A stretch of 8,797 nt of DNA from Sutterella sp. (GTDB taxonomy: Bacteria; Pseudomonadota; Gammaproteobacteria; Burkholderiales; Burkholderiaceae_F). The notes below the pieces were generated by a model. That model was not told where the DNA came from. It made no database searches and saw only the letters and a program-made list of their open reading frames with translations. The translations under genes and the position numbers were made by a program. The stretch lies in assembly GCA_020025915.1 (NCBI GenBank), contig JAHHRH010000055.1, forward strand, positions 1 to 8,797. The letters run 5' to 3'. This document shows positions 1-5,337 of the stretch, one piece after another; the stretch's first letter is position 1, and every line of letters begins with the position of its first letter.

Positions 1-185
1 GGTGGGTTGTGGTGTGGGAGGGGGAACCCGTGAGGGAACCCTCTACCCGATCTTAAGAAAACCAATCGACCGCAAGCGTCATACAGTCAAGTAGAAGCAA
101 CCTTCGCCTTAAAGCGACATAGCGCAACGGAAATAAAATGATTAGAGAAAGTAGAGAAGACTTGGAAGGAAGGAAGGAGATGATA
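1..185. other. Left-edge non-coding stretch
   Basis: No gene is recognised here. Frames open at the left edge close within about 30 codons and the peptides are not recognisable. The stretch contains two copies of GGGAACCC (22-29 and 34-41, 12 bp apart) and a short GGAA tandem run at 164-178. It lies downstream of the minus-strand tRNA-Gln gene, and no hairpin with a convincing T tract is seen for that direction. Confidence 0.4.
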
Positions 186-263
186 TGGCAGGGGTAGAAG
201 GATTCGAACCTTCGAATGCCGGAATCAAAATCCGGTGCCTTAGGCCAGCTTGGCTATACCCCT
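186..263 (-). tRNA. tRNA-Gln (anticodon TTG)
   Basis: Read on the minus strand, the sequence folds into a complete cloverleaf. The acceptor stem AGGGGTA/TACCCCT is fully paired (bases 263-257 with 196-190). The anticodon stem CCGGA/TCCGG carries the loop TTTTGAT, which gives anticodon TTG at 228-226 and decodes CAA. The T arm GAAGG-TTCGAAT-CCTTC is standard. The discriminator base is G at 189 and CCA is encoded at 188-186. The weak A1-U72 first pair fits the glutamine family, whose synthetase recognises a weak 1-72 pair. The D loop (AAGCTGGCCTAA, 12 nt) is about 3 nt longer than in the Escherichia coli counterpart but within known limits. The gene stands alone, about 127 nt downstream of the minus-strand ATPase operon. 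Confidence 0.97.
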
Positions 264-282
264 GTCATTCAGTGAGCTTTTA

Positions 283-288
283 ATATTA
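283..288 (-). promoter_or_regulatory. Possible -10 element for tRNA-Gln
   Basis: On the minus strand TAATAT lies about 19 nt before the first base of the tRNA, a sensible distance for a tRNA promoter. No good -35 hexamer is seen 16-18 bp upstream. The tRNA may instead, or additionally, be reached by read-through from the operon ending at 390. This is a weak call. Confidence 0.25.
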
Positions 289-389
289 CCACAGATTTCA
301 GAAAAAATGTTGGTTTTTTTTGACGATCTTAATATTTTTTAGTAATGGCGTCATATAGTGTTAGAGCTACGTTTAGATAGCCACGCAAA

Positions 390-740
390 TTAGCCTTCTT
401 GTTGCTTCACAACAGTATTATCACCATTAGTCTTTAGCTCTTGGTTCGCTTGATCCGGAGTGCGTGTTTGTGCCTTAGACATCTCTCGCGCTCCCCATTG
501 ATCTAACGTCGCCTTGATATCCTGCCAAAGGGCCTCAATACGCCCTAACCCTTGATCAAGCACACTCGTCAACTTACTCACCATCGCTTTGACGTCATCG
601 GGTGCAAGCACCACTGCAGCAACCAAAGCGACCAATAGAAACACGATGGCGTACAGTAAAAGCGAGGCTACGGCGATCAGAAGTCCAATCGCCATTGCCC
701 CCAAAAACACCATCACGACGACTTTCAAGAATTTCGTCAT
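390..740 (-). CDS. Small membrane protein, last gene of the P-type ATPase operon
   Basis: A 116-residue protein with no recognised family. Residues 5-46 are almost continuously hydrophobic, enough for two close transmembrane helices or one helical hairpin. Residues 47-85 look like an amphipathic helix (Leu/Val/Ala with regular charged residues), and residues 86-116 form a polar, Gln/Asn/Thr-rich tail. The ATG start is chosen because the hydrophobic segment begins directly after it. A modest Shine-Dalgarno (AAAGG, 752-748) overlaps the stop codon of the preceding gene, and the gap is only 10 bp, so translation is probably coupled. The position at the end of an ATPase/HMA_2 operon suggests an accessory membrane subunit, but this is inferred only from context. 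No terminator with a T run follows on this strand. Confidence 0.75.
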   Translation of the reverse strand: MTKFLKVVVMVFLGAMAIGLLIAVASLLLYAIVFLLVALVAAVVLAPDDVKAMVSKLTSVLDQGLGRIEALWQDIKATLDQWGAREMSKAQTRTPDQANQELKTNGDNTVVKQQEG

Positions 741-750
741 GAATCAACCT

Positions 751-1338
751 TTAAAGCACGCGTTTGTGTTGTTGCAAATGAATGAATAAGAGAGCCATAA
801 AAGCAGCCCCTAATCCAATATGCCACCCCGTTTGCTTGATAGCCAACGTTGCGACGCTCCCGACAAAGAGCCCTAACATGGTGCGATTTTGCAAAACACG
901 CGCTGCGCGACGTCCGTTCTTTTCGGCCATCTTTGGTGTGAACGTCTTTGCCGCGCTCGTAAACCCACTCACTACCGTCGACTCTATAGACGTTAAGCCT
1001 TGACCAAGTGCCTTTGTCATCTGTTGACACAAATCTGATTTTGTTTGCTCAGCATCTGCGTTAACGGAAGTGATAGGCGCTTCATCACTGGCTAAAAACA
1101 TCTCTGCATAAAAGCTCAACGTTTCAAGTAACGTCTCTTCAGGTAGCACATTCGTATCCCACAGCAATAGCGCTGAGCCTACTTTGGGATTGAGGGTCAC
1201 CTCGAGCATCCCATCAATTCCCATCAGTAAATCGCGTAAAGAAGCCAGATCATCTGCAGTCATCTCACGCAACATTGGATGGCGTAAGCGTAATCTTCCG
1301 GGTAAAAGACTACGAACTGCGTCTTTCAATTCAGCCAT
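751..1338 (-). CDS. HMA_2-like domain protein with C-terminal membrane helices
   Basis: A 195-residue protein. The N-terminal 75 residues resemble the HMA_2 variant of the heavy-metal-associated ferredoxin-like fold. They show the Leu-Pro-Gly-Arg-x-Arg-x-Arg-His-Pro signature at residues 12-21, followed by a helix and the strand pair 'LEVTLNPKVGSALLLWD' (45-61). It lacks the CxxC of classical copper chaperones; its only cysteine is Cys104. Residues 95-150 are a polar, probably helical linker. Two hydrophobic segments (about 154-167 and 172-187) would anchor it in the inner membrane. The start is supported by GGAGAAG (1349-1343). It lies 18 bp after the ATPase gene, whose own N-terminus carries a similar domain, so it may partner or regulate that pump. 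Its substrate is unknown. Confidence 0.8.
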   Translation of the reverse strand: MAELKDAVRSLLPGRLRLRHPMLREMTADDLASLRDLLMGIDGMLEVTLNPKVGSALLLWDTNVLPEETLLETLSFYAEMFLASDEAPITSVNADAEQTKSDLCQQMTKALGQGLTSIESTVVSGFTSAAKTFTPKMAEKNGRRAARVLQNRTMLGLFVGSVATLAIKQTGWHIGLGAAFMALLFIHLQQHKRVL

Positions 1339-1356
1339 AAATCTTCTCCATTTACC

Positions 1357-3858
1357 TCATCGTAATGCGTGACCAGCGCCCTGCCAATTGCTCATCTGAC
1401 CTTGACGACGACCATCATCAGTCGTTTCATCAATGATCGATTTAATACGTTGGACGATATCGGCAATATCGCCTTCTACATCACGCAAAAGCTTAGTTTC
1501 ACCTTCGTAGTGACCTAACTGAGGTCGCATAGCGTTCAAACATACCCCAATCGTGGTCGAGTTATGCATCAAGGCAGAGACAGCTGGTGTAATAACCCCT
1601 GTCAAGCCACCTGCCAAAAAGGCCGTATTTAATCCAACGCTCCAGTACATATTCGAGCGGATACGCTTCATTGTCGCTTCACCAAGGTCTAATGCCGTAA
1701 GGACATGATCTAGGGATGGAGCAAGCACCACATCGGCCACTTCTTGAGCAATGTCCGTTCCGTCACGCAAGGTAACACCTACATCTGCTGCACTAAGGGC
1801 CGGACTATCGTTAATACCGTCACCGATCATCAGGACTTTTGCGCCTTGCGCTTTGAGTCGCATCACGACATCTGCTTTGTCTGTAGGCAATACCTGTGAA
1901 CGATAGGCATCGAGCTCGAGTTTCTTAGCAACTGCCGCTGCTGTACGCTCATCATCACCAGTGAGCATAATGACGCGCTTTCCACGGGCTTTAAGTGACT
2001 GAATGACACTCAAAGCCTCTGGTCGAATCGGGTCTTCAATACCCAATAGACCAATCAAGCGGCCATCCAAAGCGACATAAAGTACCGTCTTCCCTTCCGA
2101 CGTTAAGCGGTCAACATGCACCTTTGCTATCGTGCAATCTATGCCTTCATCATCTTCAATAAAATGACGAGACCCTAACAACACGCGTGAACCGTCGACC
2201 GATGAGCAAATACCATGCGCCACGATATATTGAACTTGTGCGTCATGCGCTTCAATAAAGTGGGCCAACCCCTTCTTTTCGGCTACTTCGACAATAGCTC
2301 TAGACACTGGGTGTGGAAAATGCTCTTCCAAGCAAGCCGACAAACGAAGGAGTTCATCATCGTCACGAGTATCATCTAATGACACTACGTCACAAAGCGC
2401 TGGTGTCGCATTCGTCAAAGTCCCCGTTTTATCAAAGACTACCGTATCGACCTCAGCTAACGCTTCTAAAAAACGCCCGCCTTTGACGACCACCCCACGG
2501 ACTGTCCCCTCTTTCATGGCCGACAAAATGGCAAGCGGTGTTGCCAATCTAAGCGCGCAGCTATAGTCCACCAATAAGACAGATGCTGTACGTGTCCAAT
2601 CACGTGTAAAGAGCCAAACAAGACCTGCCAATGCAAAGTTAAAGGGCACGATTGCATCGGCAAACTTTAACGCACGGCTTTCAATGCCAGCCTTACGTTT
2701 TTCGCTTTCTTCGACAAACGAGATAATCTTAGCAAGTCGCGTACCGTCTCCAATATTCGTCGGACGAATCAAGAGCTCGCCAGACTCAACAACCGTCCCA
2801 GCAAAGACAGAACCACCTGCGGAGCGAGGCACAGCCAACGGTTCACCCGTCATCGTAGATTGATTGACGGCAGCATCACCCGCCACGACGATACCATCTA
2901 CAGGAATGACATTACCCGTACGTACTAAAATCTGATCATTGATCGTCAATTCGGCAAAGGGTTTCTGACATTGTGTACCGTCAGGCAACTGTACCCAAAC
3001 ACGGTCGACCTTGACAGAGAGTTGCTCAGCCAAACTAGCCATCGACTTTTTGCGTGCGTAGTTTTCGAGCATCTCACCCATACCAAGGAGTAAGACCAAT
3101 AAACCCGCTGTTTTAAAGTCCCGACGCAAGAGCGACACAACTAGCGCTGCAGCATCCAAGACGGCGACATTTAAGTGACCTTTAAAAAGCTCACCCAAAC
3201 CCTCCCGAATTATCGGTAGAGCGCCGAGTATAGCGTTTGCGGCGCGAGCCCCCATTGGCATAAATGGGGCAATGCCAATATATCTTGCTAACGGCCCAAA
3301 GTCTAATGTCGGCGTTTCGACCACATAGTCATTCGTTGCCAAATGCTGAGGACTCTGTTCTCTAGCTCGATCCCCGCGATGGGACGTCACAGTTGGCGAT
3401 TCCCGACCTTTAAAAAAGGAAATGATCGGGCGAACGACCATCGTAAGAAGTGGCATCCCATTCGCGCCAGAGCGAAAAGCACGAGTAACACCATTGACCA
3501 TACGATTTTGATTCAGTGACGTCAAAGCTTTTTGCGCACGGTCAGGCAAAAGACGTTGAATCAGGTCATTAGGTGATACAGGTTCCCTGCGAGGAACCAT
3601 TGGATATTGGGATCGGGCTTCGCGTCGAATGGGAGGACAAGTTAGCAATGATGCTAAATATGTCGCCAAGTGATGGCGACCTTCGATAGTTTCAAAGGTC
3701 GCGATCACTGAACCAGTCCTCGGATTGACGCTTACACCCCGAATACCAGCTAAAGCTGAAATGTCGGCAACCATCAATTGCGCAGACGCATTCGAGATCA
3801 CCTCTCGCGTCTTCCAACGTTGACGATTGCCGACTTCATGAATGAGTTGAAAGCGCAT
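1357..3858 (-). CDS. P1B-type metal-transporting ATPase with atypical metal site
   Basis: An 833-residue inner-membrane pump. An N-terminal HMA_2-like domain without CxxC spans about residues 1-75, followed by a long variable linker (76-185). Hydrophobic segments lie near 193-214, 229-246 and 250-268. The actuator domain has TGE at 337-339. Two helices follow at about 402-419 and 425-448. The phosphorylation site is DKTGT with Asp476, then the P1B-specific His-Pro at 516-517, TGDD at 633-636, the Mg-binding GDGINDSP at 679-686, and two last helices (737-778). These motifs make it a heavy-metal (P1B) ATPase that couples ATP hydrolysis to ion transport. The usual CPC/CPx in the helix before the phosphorylation domain is replaced by Tyr-Ser-Cys-Ala (432-435), so the ion cannot be named. 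A polar tail follows residue 778. The start is supported by GAGG (3869-3866). It is the core gene of a four-gene operon. Confidence 0.93.
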   Translation of the reverse strand: MRFQLIHEVGNRQRWKTREVISNASAQLMVADISALAGIRGVSVNPRTGSVIATFETIEGRHHLATYLASLLTCPPIRREARSQYPMVPRREPVSPNDLIQRLLPDRAQKALTSLNQNRMVNGVTRAFRSGANGMPLLTMVVRPIISFFKGRESPTVTSHRGDRAREQSPQHLATNDYVVETPTLDFGPLARYIGIAPFMPMGARAANAILGALPIIREGLGELFKGHLNVAVLDAAALVVSLLRRDFKTAGLLVLLLGMGEMLENYARKKSMASLAEQLSVKVDRVWVQLPDGTQCQKPFAELTINDQILVRTGNVIPVDGIVVAGDAAVNQSTMTGEPLAVPRSAGGSVFAGTVVESGELLIRPTNIGDGTRLAKIISFVEESEKRKAGIESRALKFADAIVPFNFALAGLVWLFTRDWTRTASVLLVDYSCALRLATPLAILSAMKEGTVRGVVVKGGRFLEALAEVDTVVFDKTGTLTNATPALCDVVSLDDTRDDDELLRLSACLEEHFPHPVSRAIVEVAEKKGLAHFIEAHDAQVQYIVAHGICSSVDGSRVLLGSRHFIEDDEGIDCTIAKVHVDRLTSEGKTVLYVALDGRLIGLLGIEDPIRPEALSVIQSLKARGKRVIMLTGDDERTAAAVAKKLELDAYRSQVLPTDKADVVMRLKAQGAKVLMIGDGINDSPALSAADVGVTLRDGTDIAQEVADVVLAPSLDHVLTALDLGEATMKRIRSNMYWSVGLNTAFLAGGLTGVITPAVSALMHNSTTIGVCLNAMRPQLGHYEGETKLLRDVEGDIADIVQRIKSIIDETTDDGRRQGQMSNWQGAGHALR

Positions 3859-3880
3859 GCGTATGCCTCAAAGTGACTGA

Positions 3881-4228
3881 TCAAAGAGCAGGTACAGCAC
3901 GTTCTGTCGTTACAGCTGGAGCTTCAGCCGGCGTTTCAGCCGTCTGAGACTGAGTCACTTCAACGTCGGCTGCTTTAGCAGCAGCTTCTTCAGCCTGAGC
4001 ACGGCGAACTTGGCTCTTTACCTGAGCTTCAGCGACAGCATCAGCAAGATCTTCTTTGGCGCTTTCAACAAGCCCCATCGCTTTATCTTTGAGATCAATG
4101 CCAGTAGCAAGCAATTCCGTAGCCAAGGGCTTCACATCGAGCTTACCACGCGTCACGGCGATAGCGCCCAAAGCGCCTAACATAACACCACCCAAAAAGA
4201 AGAGTCCATATTTCGTTGTTTCGTTCAT
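3881..4228 (-). CDS. Small one-helix protein, first gene of the ATPase operon (DUF6110/YtxH-like)
   Basis: A 115-residue protein. Residues 7-25 form a glycine-rich hydrophobic segment (Phe-Leu-Gly-Gly-x-x-Leu-Gly-Ala-x-Gly), followed by an amphipathic helical region (residues 33-85) and an Ala/Glu/Thr/Pro-rich tail. The pattern of a Gly-rich N-terminal helix, then 'LKDKAMGLVESAKEDLADA' (46-64), recalls the small DUF6110/YtxH-like proteins that I associate with HMA_2-type ATPase loci. That is a match by pattern from memory, not by search. The ATG is preceded by AGGA at 4239-4236 with 7-nt spacing. The ATPase gene follows after 22 bp, so it is probably translated from the same message. It may help assemble or shield the pump; the function is not known. 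Confidence 0.75.
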   Translation of the reverse strand: MNETTKYGLFFLGGVMLGALGAIAVTRGKLDVKPLATELLATGIDLKDKAMGLVESAKEDLADAVAEAQVKSQVRRAQAEEAAAKAADVEVTQSQTAETPAEAPAVTTERAVPAL

Positions 4229-4243
4229 GATTTTGTCCTATGA

Positions 4244-4261
4244 GCATTAGTATGCATTAGT
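4244..4261. repeat. Direct repeat GCATTAGT x2 in the operon leader
   Basis: GCATTAGT occurs at 4244-4251 and again at 4254-4261, exactly 10 bp (one helical turn) apart, just upstream of the first gene's ribosome binding site. The spacing would put both copies on one face of the DNA. It could be a regulator site, or chance in AT-rich sequence. Confidence 0.35.
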
Positions 4262-4301
4262 CGAGAAAAGTCCTTTTCTGCCTACTTCGTCTTTCGACTA
4301 A
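4257..4301 (-). promoter_or_regulatory. Inverted repeat in the 5' leader of the ATPase operon
   Basis: TTAGTCGA (4257-4264) and TCGACTAA (4294-4301) are perfect 8-bp complements enclosing 29 nt. Inside them AGAAAAG/CTTTTCT (4264-4270 and 4273-4279) can form a second helix. The element sits between the proposed promoter and the start codon at 4228, so it would lie in the transcribed leader. It could be an operator or an RNA structure that controls the operon. It does not match a riboswitch consensus that I recognise. Confidence 0.45.
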
Positions 4302-4338
4302 TCAGATAAACATAGAAGAGACTTTTAATTATTTTATG

Positions 4339-4367
4339 ATATTAGCGAGGGCAGTTCTAATACTCAA
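4339..4367 (-). promoter_or_regulatory. Putative sigma70-type promoter of the ATPase operon
   Basis: On the minus strand TTGAGT (4367-4362) and TAATAT (4344-4339) are separated by exactly 17 bp; each matches the consensus at 4 of 6 positions. Transcription from here would give a leader of about 105 nt before the start at 4228. It is called by eye only. Confidence 0.45.
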
Positions 4368-4720
4368 GCTAAAAGAAGACAATAATTGCTTTATAGCGAG
4401 AAGTTTATCCGACTTTTAAAGTGTGGGATCAGCGTATCGCGCCAATTTAGCGATGCTGAACCGCTTCGTGAAATAGAGATTGGGTTGAGTAAGTTGCCAA
4501 ACAATCTACCAAATCAGCCAAACTAGATTTATCAATCATGCTTCTCAACCGACATACCCGTACGTGATCGAGCGTCATTCCTTTGAAGACCACGCCCGAC
4601 TCGCATGCCGGTGCTGATTGGTTCCGTTTGTTATCCAACACGCAGAGAGACGCCTTTCGTTTTCAGCCAAAAATCCCATCCAACACAAAAAACACCTCTT
4701 TCCGCGCTTCATCTTTAACG
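4368..4720. other. Divergent intergenic region, no gene recognised
   Basis: About 350 bp between the divergent ATPase operon and the respiratory module. The longest frame is a minus-strand stretch with a GTG start (4447-4641, 64 codons). Its predicted peptide has no recognisable domain and the GTG lacks a convincing Shine-Dalgarno, so it is not called as a gene. A small inverted repeat ATCGC/GCGAT flanks the sequence around 4436-4454. No RNA gene is recognised. Confidence 0.5.
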
Positions 4721-4735
4721 GACTTCTAAGAAGTC
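4721..4735. promoter_or_regulatory. Palindrome upstream of the cytochrome promoter
   Basis: GACTTC-TAA-GAAGTC is a perfect 6-bp inverted repeat with a 3-bp centre, ending about 47 bp upstream of the proposed -35 element at 4782. The size and position suit a dimeric regulator binding site. A small hairpin is the alternative, but there is no T tract. No known regulator consensus is recognised. Confidence 0.4.
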
Positions 4736-4781
4736 GCTTGCCATGTACGACGAAGCACCTAATCGTTAACCCCTCCCCCGA

Positions 4782-4810
4782 TTGAACTTCGATTCATAAC
4801 CCGTCATACT
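4782..4810 (+). promoter_or_regulatory. Putative promoter of the cytochrome/reductase genes
   Basis: TTGAAC (4782-4787) and CATACT (4805-4810) have a 17-bp spacer; each matches the sigma70 consensus at 4 of 6 positions. The start codon at 4874 would lie about 57 nt downstream of the transcription start. No clear FNR box (TTGATnnnnATCAA) is seen next to it, although anaerobic control would be expected for such a module. Confidence 0.4.
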
Positions 4811-4873
4811 CACTTAATAACTGGTATGCGCATGAGACTCCACTGCCGCGCAACCAGTCCTAAAGGAGATGAT

Positions 4874-5224
4874 ATGAAATTACTACCTTTCGCTATGCTT
4901 GTCTTAAGCACCTCACTGATCCTCTCGTCAGCACAGGCTGCAGACCAGAAATTTGGCGCAGACCGCCACCAAGCCTTGGGCCTTACTTGCGAAAACTGTC
5001 ACGGACCCGACAAAGCTAACCCCAAGGAAGTCACGATCGAAACATGTACGCAATGCCACAATACCAAGGACCTCGTTGAAAAAACTAAAAACGTCAAAGG
5101 CGCTAATCCTCATACGTCACCTCATTACAAAGATCAACTTGAGTGCACGAACTGTCACATGCAACACGAAGAAAGTGTTGACTTCTGCGCACAATGCCAT
5201 CAGTTTGACTTTAAGGTGCCCTAA
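4874..5224 (+). CDS. Periplasmic tetrahaem cytochrome c, flavocytochrome c haem subunit
   Basis: A 116-residue protein that should deliver electrons to the flavoprotein encoded next. The start at 4874 is preferred over the in-frame ATG at 4826. AAGGAG lies 5 nt before it (4863-4868) and a standard Sec signal peptide follows at once (MKLL..., cleavage after Ala22 or Ala23). The mature part has four CxxCH haem sites at 39-43, 58-62, 91-95 and 105-109. It also has exactly four further histidines (32, 80, 84, 98), enough for bis-histidine ligation of all four haems. The order, the spacing and the C-terminal 'CHQFDFKVP' match the N-terminal haem domain of Shewanella flavocytochrome c fumarate reductase, here ending where that protein continues into its flavin domain. 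The likely electron source is a membrane quinol dehydrogenase of CymA/NrfH type, which is not in this window. Confidence 0.95.
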   Translation: MKLLPFAMLVLSTSLILSSAQAADQKFGADRHQALGLTCENCHGPDKANPKEVTIETCTQCHNTKDLVEKTKNVKGANPHTSPHYKDQLECTNCHMQHEESVDFCAQCHQFDFKVP

Positions 5225-5251
5225 CCGATTGCACAAAATGTCTTAAAAGTT

Positions 5252-5318
5252 TCAACGTTTGTTGAGCCTCGATTGTTGAGTTCGCCAGTTATTGACCTTG
5301 ACGTCAAGCGAACTCAAC
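5252..5318 (+). promoter_or_regulatory. Intergenic hairpins between cytochrome and flavoprotein genes
   Basis: GTTGAGTTCGC (5275-5285) and GCGAACTCAAC (5308-5318) form a perfect 11-bp stem. Its 22-nt loop holds a second palindrome, TTGACGTCAA (5298-5307). Upstream, TCAAC/GTTGA (5252-5256 and 5261-5265) can form a small hairpin, and GTTGAG is repeated at 5261 and 5275, so alternative pairings are possible. The main stem ends 6 nt before the reductase Shine-Dalgarno (AAAGGAG, 5325-5331). No T run follows, so it is not a classical terminator. It may be an RNA processing or stability element that sets the subunit ratio, or an operator. Confidence 0.6.
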
Positions 5319-5337
5319 ACCATCAAAGGAGTGTGTT

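Noticed and set aside
1..94. Plus-strand open frame at the left edge as the end of a partial gene
   Set aside because: Only about 30 codons, Gly-rich from purine-rich DNA, and not recognisable.
737..1030. Overlapping minus-strand frame inside the HMA_2-like gene
   Set aside because: Out-of-frame shadow of the 751-1338 gene with no domain features.
4441..4450. GCCAATTTAG also found on the minus strand at 8500-8491, suggesting a second IS end
   Set aside because: A shared 10-mer is expected many times by chance in a window of this size, and the flanks do not match.
4447..4641. 64-codon minus-strand frame with a GTG start in the divergent intergenic region
   Set aside because: No recognisable domain, no convincing Shine-Dalgarno, and the frame closes 8 codons upstream. 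It may be a decayed fragment but cannot be supported as a gene.
4826..4873. In-frame upstream ATG that would extend the cytochrome by 16 residues
   Set aside because: It would bury the signal peptide behind a basic, polar leader and has no ribosome binding site, whereas 4874 has AAGGAG and begins a standard signal peptide.
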